Shown one piece after another: positions 54,305 to 63,893 of a stretch of DNA of 64,000 nucleotides. How positions within the stretch are numbered: position 1 is the stretch's first letter; every line of letters starts with the position of its first letter. The translations under genes and the position numbers were made by a program. Below the pieces are notes generated by a model. It searched no databases and had not been told where the DNA came from. It saw nothing but the letters and a program-made list of their open reading frames with translations. Source of the DNA: Ditylenchus dipsaci (Eukaryota; Nematoda; Chromadorea; Rhabditida; Anguinidae); assembly GCA_004194705.1 (NCBI GenBank), contig SADC01000078.1, positions 186,001 to 250,000 on the forward strand. The letters run 5' to 3'.

Positions 54305-55137
54305 AGCGGTAAAACAGCGATTGGGTACACATTGTGATTGGTACAGCGGTTGGTACAATTGCGGTTGGGTACAGCGATTGGGTACAGTTTAAAAATTAGT
54401 TTTCAATTTATTTAGTCCCACCGCATGTTTTTTGAAATTTTTTCACTTAGGCTTAGCCTTAGGTGCAAGGTAGACCAGTGCTCGATAGGACGGGCTCGAA
54501 CGTGTAATTTTTCTTGTCCTTTTTTAGCGCTATTAAAGAAAACATCCCCTCCCCCATAAATTTTTAGATATAAAAATAGCTGTGACTGTTCTTATTTTAG
54601 GCTTGATGTAGGCCAGCGTATGTTAGCCGGGACTAAAAAATGTTTTAAGACACTTTCCGAGCTCTGGTACAAATATTTCAGTACCTTTTAATAGTGTTTT
54701 AAATGTGTCTTCAAAGGGTCACTTGTTCAAACCTTGTACCCGCCAATTCGAAGATTTTTCTGAATATTTGAACATCTGTACGGATTTCTTAGCTTGGTTC
54801 CAACAAAACAAGACCTGGAATTCAAAAGCATGTTTTTTGACCATGTCACTTTTAAAGCAAACAATTTATGGGGTATTCGATAATAGGGTCGATTTTTCAA
54901 CCATAAAGACTGGAGTTTGTTTATAGAAACTATATTTTTTAATGGCATAAATTATCATTTTTTAACTTAGGCAAAGCCTTATGCGCGGGGTGATCCAGCG
55001 CCCGTAAGGACAGGCTTGACCGTGTGTCCCAAACAAGTTCATGTAAATAGTTTCGTTTAAAACTGTACCCAATCGCTGTACCTAAGCGCAAGTGTACCCA
55101 ACCGCTGTACCCAATCACAATGTGTACCCAATCGCTG
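54305..55137. mobile_element. Inverted element with CAGCGATTGGGTACA arrays
   Basis: Four or five units of CAGCGATTGGGTACA or GCGGTTGGGTACA (54308-54390) face an inverted set of GTACCCAATCGCTG units (55068-55137). A second mirrored motif, TTAGGCTTAGCC/GCAAAGCCTTA with GGACGGGCT or GGACAGGCT, lies inside. The centre holds one 73-codon open frame (54705-54926) that I cannot identify. It splits a CCATCTTCAGC repeat. Confidence 0.7.
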
Positions 55138-55663
55138 GGCAGTCATCTTCAGCATGTCCGAATTAGTCCAGAAAACAGGTTTTGGAGCATGAAAAACGTA
55201 AAAAAATTGACTAAAATTTCATTTTTAGCCATCCAGCTTGATATCCATCCACCTGAACCATGGTACCTATCCTAGGTCTCATAGTTCGAGTCACCAAAAT
55301 TGAAAAAATCATGGTTTGCAATCCCATATAAAAAACTGATATTTTCGGGATTTGTAGGCAGATGCTCCCTCGGAATAAGTATCTACCCCATAATAGGTGT
55401 TGTGGCTAGTGAAATCACTATTTTGGTATTAATAAACTGTGTTCAGCACATGATTTTAGGTGAGATAGGGTGGTTTTCTGTGTTACTTTGAAAAATTTCC
55501 ATTTTCCAAAAATTTGTAGATCGTAGCCTTAGTCTTAAAAAGTTTCAGTTAGGATCCACAAGCGGAAAAGTTGTACTAAAAAATAATTTGAGCGCCGAAA
55601 AGAGCATAAGAAAATGAAACAACGATGATGCGCCGCACTCCGAATAAAAAATCGCCTCACTTA

Positions 55664-56103
55664 AGGCACGTTCACAATGAGTGTCGACCTGAGTGTGAGA
55701 TTTGGGTGTTTTTAACGCGGGAAGAGCTGTACTTTTTTTTCTTGACCAAAACTTTTTTTCTGTTGGTATCATTTTGTAGCTAAGATTCAGGGCTTCAAAA
55801 TGAGGTATTGACAAGCCACATCTGAAATGAAAAATTGGGGTAAAAATACTTAGGTCCGCACTCAGGTCGACACTCAGGCCACACTCTGTGAGTGTCGACC
55901 CGAGTGTCGACCTGAGTGCGGACCTAAGCATTTTTACCCCAATTTTTCATTTCAGATGTGGCTTGTCAATACTTTATTTTGAAGCCCTGAATCTTAGCTA
56001 CAAAATGATACCAACAGAAAAAAAGTTTTGGTCAAGAAAAAAAAGTACAGCTCTTCCCGCGTTAAAAGAACGCTTGGGTCGACACTTTTATGTGAACGTA
56101 CCT
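55664..56103. mobile_element. MITE with AGGCACGTTCACA ends, TSD TTA
   Basis: The ends AGGCACGTTCACA and TGTGAACGTACCT are flanked by TTA on both sides (55661-55663, 56104-56106). Inside is a palindrome with GTCGACCTGAGTG repeats. The same GC-rich host repeat without the insertion is seen at 47780 and 63536 (CCTC...AGAATGAAAGAG), which gives two empty sites and confirms the borders. Confidence 0.85.
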
Positions 56104-56574
56104 TTAGAATGAAAGAGCGCGGAGTGCGGCTACAAAAATGTGTCGCCTTATTGTGTACACGCTGGCGCCGCACCGCGGGAGTGAAGATTTTGCGCGGAGT
56201 GCGGAGTGCGGAGGTGCGGCTCCCATTGGGAACTTAGCTTAACTAACAATATTTGGCGCTACTTGCATATACCCCCCCCAAATCAAATTTTTTAAAATGT
56301 TCCCAAACACCCTATATCGACCTAAAATCGCCTCAGAAGCTCAAAAAAGACATTATTTTTGAGTTCTGGTCAATAAAAAATCGAGTTTCTGGACCACCAA
56401 AAAGTACCCATTTTGACCATTTTCGAAGGGATTTAAGGCTGTATTAGGGTGGAAACAGACCAAAAAGGGGCCAATTTTGAACAAAAAGGAAGATGTTGAA
56501 CATAGTTTTGTTCATTTTTGGCATATTTCAAGTGGAAAAAAATATCCGACTAAATTCTGAAAATAAAAAAAGGC

Positions 56575-56785
56575 ATTAAAAATTGAGTGCGGCAGTGCGG
56601 ATTTGCACCCGCACTCGAACTCCTCACTTTCTCACTCCCGCCGCGAGGAGGCAAATTTTCATTGAATACAGTCGAGTGCCGCACTGCCGTGGTGCCGCTC
56701 TTAGTGCGGGAGTGCGGAGGTGCGGATCCAGTGTATACCCAATGAGCTCTGCACCCTCACCCCTTCATTGGGTTCCCAGCTTAAT
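56575..56785. repeat. GC-rich GAGTGCGGCAGTGCGG repeat
   Basis: A close copy of 62450-62668 and the reverse of 52806-53035. Its end CATTGGGTTCCCAGCTTAA abuts the ShK-like gene's upstream region. The stretch 56236-56574 has a CATATACCCCCCCC motif and no gene. Confidence 0.65.
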
Positions 56786-56824
56786 AGAAATTTATTAGTA
56801 AAATATATTACTTTTTTTAGGAAA

Positions 56825-57640
56825 ATGTTTGAAATAAAACCACATTGTATTTTCGCTAATGTTTTAGTGATTATTATTTCACAGTTACCTGTGCTAAAAG
56901 CACAAGACGCAATACAATGCAAAGACAAAATTGGTCTAGGAAGATCAGTCTCAGACTGTCCATCTAGAAAAGACAAATGTGATTACCCTCTGTGGATGAA
57001 TCTTATGGCAATACAATGCCCTTTGTGTAGGAATTGCCTTTTTGCCTTTGACTTGTCAAAAATGCAACACTTCGAAAACTGCATTTTCTGAGGAAGCATC
57101 AAAAACATTTACTGGTAAATACTTTATTTATACATATATATATACGGATATATGCAAATCTCAAATAATGTTCTCTAATTCCGCCCTCTCTCCCCCCCCT
57201 CAGTTCCAAGAACCGGTATTAGACCTTTTTTCTATTCATTATTGGTTTTCCAACAAACTGTCGCTTGCAGATGATATCTGGGGCATTCCGCTGACTAGGC
57301 TAAGTGCACCTGTGGTTTGTAATCCTACTATTTCCACTTGTACTGATGGTATTTTTTTTTTTGAGGGGCAGTCGAACCTTGGAATGGTATGAAAGAGTAT
57401 GCACGAAAGTTCGATCATTGCGCTATGCTTTAAATTACTTTCTAATCATCCAACTTGCGGCGAATTTTGAATTTGAATGTTTTAGGGTCTCGTGACAGTA
57501 TGGCCACTTCTTGCTACTTTTCTCTTAATACGAGTCTTTCAGCTACAAATGATCAAGTGGTGATGCGACCTCCTCAACAAGGTCTTGTCGTCAATATGAA
57601 CTGTATTTGTTTCTTCGGAGCTGATGCCTGCCATTTTTGA
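56825..57640 (+). CDS. Secreted Cys-rich protein with ShK-like domain
   Basis: The ATG at 56825 gives a hydrophobic stretch (IFANVLVIIISQLPVLKA) that should act as a signal peptide. It is followed by six cysteines spaced much like an ShKT domain, beginning CKDK and with the Met-x3-Cys feature. Spacing in the last part is one residue short, and the frame may shift near 57030. Later exon-like pieces are 57203-57348 (CNPTISTCTDG) and 57485-57640 (SRDSMATSCYF, MRPPQQGLVVNMNCICFFG), joined by GT-AG borders in phase. ShKT domains occur in secreted enzymes and ion-channel-active peptides; nothing here shows which applies. The last exons match no family I know. Confidence 0.5.
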
Positions 57641-57709
57641 TATTCAATTTCAGTACTTCGATCTTTTCTAAGAAAGAAGCGCTGAGCTAGGATGTCTGTC
57701 AAAAAACTA

Positions 57710-58375
57710 CCAGATGCATTAGATTTCAAAAATCTAACGACATGACGGATGAAAGTCAGTCAGAGGATGTGGCTGAGCAGCATTTGTCTATTATGTTAGA
57801 GTAAGTGTCTAAAATAAGGGTACATGTGACAAGGCGGCTTATATTCAAGTTTTAGTAAAGATGCCTTTGCAGCGATGGAAGTCATAGACCAGTTTAACAA
57901 CTTCTTTATTATTACTCAGTCTGCAACTTTTTGCCAAGTTTGATTGTTAGATAATTTTTCTATATACCAGCTCAGAGATGAAATGTTTATGATTGACTAT
58001 AAATTGTTGAAGTTCTGTAGCCTTCTTCAATTATTTATTTTTAGCGTCCTGTTTGACAATCTTGACGTCTTGCTTGGGCAACGTTTTTGATTTCACATTT
58101 GATGACCAAGTTCAGTGTGGAAAAACTGTTAAAACTATAATTTTAATTTAGAGCCAATTGGAAACAGAATCTCCCTAGCATCAGTTCCTGTTGTTCAAGG
58201 TTGCGACTTCAATTCAGACGGTGAGCTAATAGAAAGCTTTTCTCTTTATAAAAGACGTTACCATTTCAGATATTGACGAAATTCTTGCGTTTCTGATGGA
58301 TTTCTCCGGATGTTCTACCGGCCAAAAAAGCTACGCAATATTTTTGCTTCAAAAGGTACTTTTTATTATTTAGTG
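57710..58375 (+). CDS. Unidentified multi-exon gene
   Basis: Exon-like open pieces with GT-AG borders: 57741-57800 (MTDESQSEDVAEQHLSIMLE), 57857-57920 (KDAFAAMEVIDQFNNFFIIT), about 57970-58045 (LRDEMFMIDYKLLKF), about 58150-58218 (EPIGNRISLASVPVVQGCDF) and 58270-58356 (DIDEILAFLMDFSGCSTGQK). Acidic and helical, with no motif recognised. Phases do not all agree, so either exons are missing or the gene has decayed. It could continue the preceding gene. Confidence 0.3.
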
Positions 58376-58429
58376 TAAAACTAGGGTCCCGGTGGAAAAA
58401 TTAAAAATAATTAAGAAAAAAACAATATT

Positions 58430-59060
58430 TTATAGAATAAAATATTTAACTTTTTTGGTATAGAACGCGCTTCGCGTGTCTTACTATATCTAGAGAGATT
58501 TGTACTTACCCTAATTTTAACCCATAAAAACTGAGTTTTTCCGAAAAAAACCAAAAATTTTGAAAACTTTAAAAAACGAGATTTTTCTCAAAAATGACTT
58601 TTTCAAAAACAAAATTTAAAATTTTTTTTTGTTCTACGTTTTTTTTGCCCATCTTGTGAGTACAAATATTTCAGCACTAAACAAATACAGGCCACCCTTG
58701 ACCCTCCGGGAGACCACCACCTGAACACCGAAATTTCGACCCTCATGATATCCTGAAAATTTTCGAAATTTTCGGTTTTTTTTCAGAAAAACTCAGTTTT
58801 TATGGCTTTATGGGAACGCGCGCAACCCTAATTTCCAACTTAAAAGTGGACATCAAAATTAATCACTGTTCCAATATACAAATAATGTATATATCGAATA
58901 TAGAATAGAATATCGAATTCACTTCACGACAAAAGTTAAAAGCGTCTAAAATCGGTGGAATTTTTGGGACATCCTTTTCGCATAAGTTGCTGTAATACAG
59001 AGCAGAAATTTTTTTAAACTGATGGAATAATAGGCAGAACCTTCTAGTTTTTCTAGTTTC
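58430..59060. other. Non-coding interval
   Basis: AT-rich sequence with a loosely mirrored CCATAAAAACTGAGTTTTTC and GAAAAACTCAGTTTTTATGG pair (58530; 58790), suggesting a decayed foldback repeat of about 300 bp. No gene seen. Confidence 0.4.
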
Positions 59061-59107
59061 TTATGCATTGTCTACTTTGTTTGTCGGCAATCAATATTCG
59101 CAAATTC

Positions 59108-59345
59108 GGGAAGGAGCTATGACAAGCAGAAATTTAAAGATGCTGGCTCCAAGTTGCAGCCAGTCAACTGGGAGGGGAATGAGGCTTACCCGATTCAGAA
59201 GTCTTCTACCAAGAGCATTCAACTGTTACTCGTCGTTCACAAACCGAAATGCAAAGCTGCTTGAACGAGCATGAAGTGACTTTGCAGGGCACCAATATTC
59301 CGCGTCCAATATTTTTGTTTGAAGAAATCAATTTTACCAGTATCT
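59108..59345 (+). pseudogene. DEAD-box RNA helicase (p68/DDX5-like) exon fragment
   Basis: The segment encodes SYDKQKFKDAGSKLQPVNWE, then FYQEHSTVTRRSQTEMQSCL, NEHEVTLQGTNIPRPIFLFE and EINFTS. These blocks precede the Q motif in DDX5/DDX17-type helicases (YD, W..., FYxExPxVxxR, IxVxGxxxPxPxxxFxE). One base is missing near 59201 between the first two blocks. The helicase core is not in the window: no AxxGSGKT, DEAD or SAT motifs follow. It may be one exon of a gene whose next exon is far away, or a fragment. Confidence 0.68.
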
Positions 59346-59399
59346 TCATATTGGCTGTTGTTGCTTTTACAAAATTACTAGTTTCTTTTTAAGGTCCTA

Positions 59400-59870
59400 T
59401 TGTGAAGCAAGCGTGAACAAGCCATTACGTACTTCGAATTAGTGTTCAAGTTCCGATTTTTGGCTACGTGAACACCTTGATGCGAACTCAAACTCAAACA
59501 CGAGATCGATTCGAACATGTTCACGTACTACGAGTTCAAGTTTAAGTGCGAGTCAAAATTGAAGATGTTATGCGTATAACTTGAACCCTTTCTCTAGTGA
59601 ACCCTCAAAAAAGCAAATTTCAGTGCCCTTCGTCACTCTGGGTGAGATTTTGAGTTATCCAAGTCATATACATGAATACCTTAAAGTCCGATCTCAAACT
59701 CGAAGTACCCTTCGAGTTTAAGTTCGATTTCTGATCTTTAGCAGAGTGAACACTTTTGTTCTGAGCTCTAGCTCGAAGTAAGTGAATGAGAGCCATCAGT
59801 AAATCGAAAATGTTGAACACGAATTCAGTGTCAGAAATTCAGGTTTCTCGAGCAAAATCGAAGTTTAGGT
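59400..59870. repeat. CGAACTCGAGTT-rich repeat block
   Basis: Many scattered GTTCAAGTT, CGAACTCAAAC and CGAGTTTAAGTTCGA motifs in both orientations make up an irregular inverted repeat with AGTGTTCA at left and TGAACAC at right. It resembles the palindrome-rich hAT-like elements but shows no clear tips or target duplication. No gene in 59346-60600. Confidence 0.4.
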
Positions 59871-60294
59871 CAAGATGCTTTTTGAAATATTAACTATTGC
59901 ACGTTTGTTTAACACGCCAAAATTGGCCATTTTTAGCCCATTTCCACCCCAATACATCCCTAAATGCCTTCAAAAACGGTCAAAATAGTACCGTATTCTA
60001 ATAGAAGGCCAGTCTCTAACAGCAATAGTTTCTCATAAATTGAGACAAATTATGCAAAGTCAAATATAAGTTGTAGCGCAACTTTTCTATAACTTCATTC
60101 CAGCCTGAAAAAACATCAATTCTGACGCCGAATTCGTGTTCAGCGTAGTCGATTTGCATGTAAAACTGCTCTCGAGGTTGAAAAGTCACTGTAAAATTTC
60201 GAAGTCCGCTCAAGACAAAAACGGGTGACTGCGGACTCGTATCCTGGCAACTGAGAACACGGACAACTCAGCTTTTAAACAACTGGACCCGTAG

Positions 60295-60540
60295 TAAATA
60301 TCGATTTAGAGTTTAGAATTTAGCAATTAGCATGCTAAACTCTAAATTCTAAATTGCCGGAAAATAGTCGTAGTAAATATGGCAGTCTAAATCCCACTTT
60401 AAAAGTAGTGCCTAAATATTAGATTTTTGGTAGTAAATATCGACTCTAAATTCCACTTTTGGTAGAAAATATACGCACTAAACACCACTTTTTCCTTATA
60501 AAAAGTAGGGCGGTCGGTAGCTGTCTAAATTTATTTAGAC
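60295..60540. repeat. GTAGTAAATATCGA / TCTAAATTC palindromic units
   Basis: Four GTAGTAAATAT(C/G)G units are interleaved with TTTAGAGTTTAGAATTTAGC and its mirror GCTAAACTCTAAATTCTAAA. The block lies between the CGAACTCGA repeat and the composite repeat. Confidence 0.5.
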
Positions 60541-60599
60541 TCTACTTTCAACCCATTTTTGTCAACTTTTTACTTCTTTGGCCTACCTTTGAGTAACTG

Positions 60600-62668
60600 A
60601 AACTTTTAAGACTAAGGCTACGATCTACAAATTTTCGGAAAATGGGAAATTTTTTAAAGTAACACAGAAAACCACCCTATCTCACCTAAAATCATGTGCT
60701 GAACACAGTTTGTTAATACCAAAATAGTGATTTCACTAGCCACAACACCTATTATGGGGTAGATACTTATTCTGAGTGAGCATCTGCCTACAATCCCGAA
60801 AATATCAGTTTTTTATATGGGATTGCAAACCATGATTTCTCACCCAAATTTTACGCTGAAGATGGTTTGACAATACCAAACTGTAATTTGGTGACTCAAA
60901 CTATGAACCTAGGATGGGTACTCATGGTACCCACCCAACGTCATTTTACCTCTATTAAACCATCTTCAGCGTGCCCGAATCAGTCCAGAAAACAGGTTTT
61001 GGAACCCAAAAACGTGAAAAAAAGTTTGATCCAAGTGGACGACCACTTGGTTTTAATGGTCCAGACTTTAGAGAAGGTGCCAGGTGGTGACCCTGCTCAC
61101 CCTGAGTCTTACTGGTCTTTTACAGAATAGTTTATAATTGTTATTCCAGAAACAATAATGTCTGTCACCAGCAGGATTTGAGCCTGCAAACTCAAAAAGC
61201 GATCCTGAGAATCCATGCACTAAACCAAGTGGTCGACCACTTGGATCAAAAATTTTTTTTTACGTTTTCGGTTACAAAACAATTTTTCTGCACTAATTCG
61301 AGCATGCTAAAGATAGTTTGACAGTGGTAAAATCACGTTTTATCAAGAAATTTTTGATTTATCGGTAACGATTGATTTTGATAAATCAAGAATTAGCAAT
61401 AACTCGAAATTTCTCGATAAAACGTGATTTTACCACTGTCAAACCATCTTCAGCATGCTCGAATTAGTGCAGAAAAATTGTTTTGTAACCTGAAAACGTA
61501 AAAAATTTTGATCCAAGTGGTCGACCACTTGGTTTGCTACTACCTGGTCTAAATTGGGGAGAGGTTGCCGTCACCGAGGTTACTGGTTCGAGTCTCACTA
61601 AGTGTTAACTTTATTTTTTTACTTCCATTTTTAGGCCATCCAGATGGACACTCACCTGACCAGGGGTACCTACCCAGGAATTGGGGTTAGGGTGGGGGAT
61701 ATCCAAGTGAACCACCCGAAAATTCAGGAGTCGATTAGACTTATTAACAATTTTTTATTTATACTTATTTTAGCCGATTACGTATTGTGTAGCCTGATTA
61801 CTGAGGTCTCGGCAGAGAAAAATTGACTTAAATCGACTTTTCATGTAAAAATTATTTCAAGGAAAATTTTCCACTTTCCAAGGAAAATTTACCTCGATTC
61901 ATGGTCTCGGGTTTTTCTCGGGGTGGTTTCAGCAGTTGGGATGGTATAAGGTAATTCACGGATGGCCTAAAAAATCTGAGATGGTTTAGGATGGTTCAGA
62001 CACAATCTAAAAAATTTCAAAAAAACTTAAAAATCTGTTTGAAAAAAGTTTTATTTTGGGTAAATGTCTATACCCCTACTTGGGACCACTGAAGTTCGAT
62101 GAAGACCACTGATACTGTAACTACTGAGCGTGTAACGCCTATGAGTATTACTGAGAAGAATTTCACCAGAACAAAACCATACAAAGCTTTTGTTCCTTTA
62201 GCAAAAAATTTTTTTTAGCAAATGTGCCTTTAGCAAAAACACGCCCTGAAGCACAATTGTCAGCTCTAGCAGCTCTAGTACAGGGTGTTTGAAGAAATTT
62301 ATACATTTTGAAGGGCCATAAGTTTTTTCTAGGATAAATTCCGAGATTCGATAAACTTCAATTAACTCAGAAAAAGAAATACATTTTTGGCATATTTCAA
62401 GTGGAAAAAAATATCCGACTAAATTCTGAAAATAAAAAAAAGGCATAAAAAATTGAGTGCGGCAGTGCGGATTTGCACCCGCACTCGAACTCCTCACTTT
62501 CTCACTCCCGCCGCGAGGAGGCAAATTTTCATTGGATACAGTCGAGTGCCGCACTGCCGTGGTGCCGCTCTTAGTACGGGAGTGCGGAGGTGCGGATCCA
62601 GTGTATACCCAATGAGCTCTGCACCCTCAGATCTGCACCCTCACCCCTTCATTGGGTTCGCAGCTTTA
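60600..62668. repeat. Composite repeat block (reverse of copies at 46.8-47.7 and 52.8-54.2 kb)
   Basis: From left to right: GTAGGCAGATGCTC repeat (60605-60845), CCATCTTCAGC segment, tRNA-derived segment (61164-61237, minus), ACGTTTTC palindrome (61255-61505), GGTTCGAGTCTC tRNA-like box (61585), GACTCCTGAATTTTCGGG segment, and the GC-rich repeat (62450-62668). Parts of this order appear inverted at 46755-47690 and 52806-54185. A TTTAGCAAA/GGAAAATTT-rich interval at 61830-62220 is extra. Confidence 0.75.
61164..61237 (-). repeat. tRNA(Ser/Leu)-derived segment, copy 3
   Basis: Reverse-strand version of the segment at 47032-47105, with GTCACCA, GCAGG and the B-box complement GGATTTGAGCC visible on the plus strand. 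Confidence 0.55.
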
Positions 62669-62739
62669 GAGTACTAATTTTCTAAGCTTTAATTTTCTAA
62701 ATTAATTTTTTAAATTAGGGTTTACACCTTGGCCTAGCA

Positions 62740-63115
62740 CTTTTGAGTGCTAGGCTAAATTTTTGGATGCTGGGCCTCTGGCCCGGCCTTGTAGAACGAG
62801 GGAAATGCTCTTCGGAGAAAAAGCAAAGATGTTGAACATTTTTTTGAATACTGGGGCCTACCGCATAAATAACTCTGGTATGCATGCTTTTTCATGCATC
62901 CAGAGTCGCTTTCGAGTGATTTGTGTCTAAAGTATGTGGGTGTGCGCATCCCAACCCCATTTTTGCCATGTCCCATGTTGAAAAACATAGTAAAAAATTG
63001 AAATCATGGTTTTGGTCGATTTTTGATGAGCCAGTGAAAAAAGGAGTCAAAGTCGAGATGTTCAACAGAATTGGCCTGCGCCCCCTTCGGGGGCTTATCT
63101 TTCGGGGCTTATCAC
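62740..63115. repeat. Repeat pair: GCTAAATTTTTGGATG and ACTCTGGTATGCATGC
   Basis: 62740-62845 matches the left flank of the MULE-Ulp1 element (43615-43705). 62845-62950 is the reversed end of the TTGCTCGGAATCATGT family (TGCATGC hairpin, GTGATTTGTGTCTAAAGTAT). 63060-63115 has the CCCCCTTCGGGGGC hairpin of that family. No coding sequence is supported. Confidence 0.55.
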
Positions 63116-63171
63116 TGACTTCTCATACTTTTCGGTGCTCCATAGTTGGCTGGGTTTGAGTCACAGCTTAA

Positions 63172-63680
63172 GGTGATTTTACCACTGTCAAACTATCTTT
63201 AGCATGCTCGAATTAGTGCAGAAAAATTGTTTTGTAACCCGAAAACGTAAAAAAAAATTTTTGATCCAAGTGGTCGACCACTTGGTTTAGTGCATGGATT
63301 CTCAGGATCGCTTTTTGAGGTTGCAGGCTCAAATCCTGCTGGTGACAGACATTATTGTTTCTGGAATGACAATTATAAACTATTCTGTAAAGACCAGTAA
63401 GACTCAGGGTGAGCAGGGTCACCACCTGGCACCTTCTCTAAAGTCTGGACCATTAAAACCAAGTGGTCGTCCACTTGGTTGAAGAGCATAAGAAAATGAA
63501 ACAACGATGATGCGCCGCAATCCGAATAAAAAATCGCCTCCCTCAGAATGAAAGAGCGCAGGAGTGCGGCTCCAAAAATGTGTCGCCTGATTGTGTACAC
63601 GCTGGCGCCGCACCGCGGAAGTTAAGATTTGCGCGGGAGTGCGGAGTGCGGCTCCCATTGGGTTTCCAGCTTTAGAGACT
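63172..63680. repeat. Composite repeat, shortened copy
   Basis: Half of the ACGTTTTC palindrome (63172-63250), the tRNA-derived segment, the GACCAGTAAGACTCAGGGTG part and AAGTGGTCGTCCACTTGG are joined directly at about 63480 to the GC-rich repeat (to 63675). The join shows the AAGTGG palindrome block as an insertion in the GC-rich repeat, or a deletion between them. Confidence 0.65.
63273..63346 (+). repeat. tRNA(Ser/Leu)-derived segment, copy 4
   Basis: Identical layout to copies 1 and 2, including the one-base bulge in the acceptor remnant. Confidence 0.55.
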
Positions 63681-63744
63681 ATTTACTTATGATATGTTTT
63701 AGCTGTACTTTAAATCGTATGTCCTTTACAGTTTAACACCAATA

Positions 63745-63893
63745 CAATCGAACCTGGTATAACGGCAATCCTAGGAGGCAGCTAGAGGTGCCGTTATATT
63801 AGGGGTCAACTTTGCCTTATTTCTCTATTTGCCAATCAAATATTAAAAAAGTATTGTTACATCGGAGTGCCGTTAAATCCATCGGTTCGACTG
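63745..63893. mobile_element. pogo/Tigger-like MITE, TSD TA
   Basis: The ends CAATCGAACCTGGTATAACG and CGGTTCGACTG are near-inverted copies, flanked by TA on both sides (63743-63744, 63894-63895). CCGTTATATTAGGGG and GCCGTTAAAT motifs are inside. No coding content; 149 bp. The last 107 bases of the window show no feature. Confidence 0.75.

Noticed and set aside
57741..58356. Kinetochore or mediator subunit for the unidentified gene
   Set aside because: Only general helical, acidic composition supports it; no diagnostic motif was seen, so no name was given.
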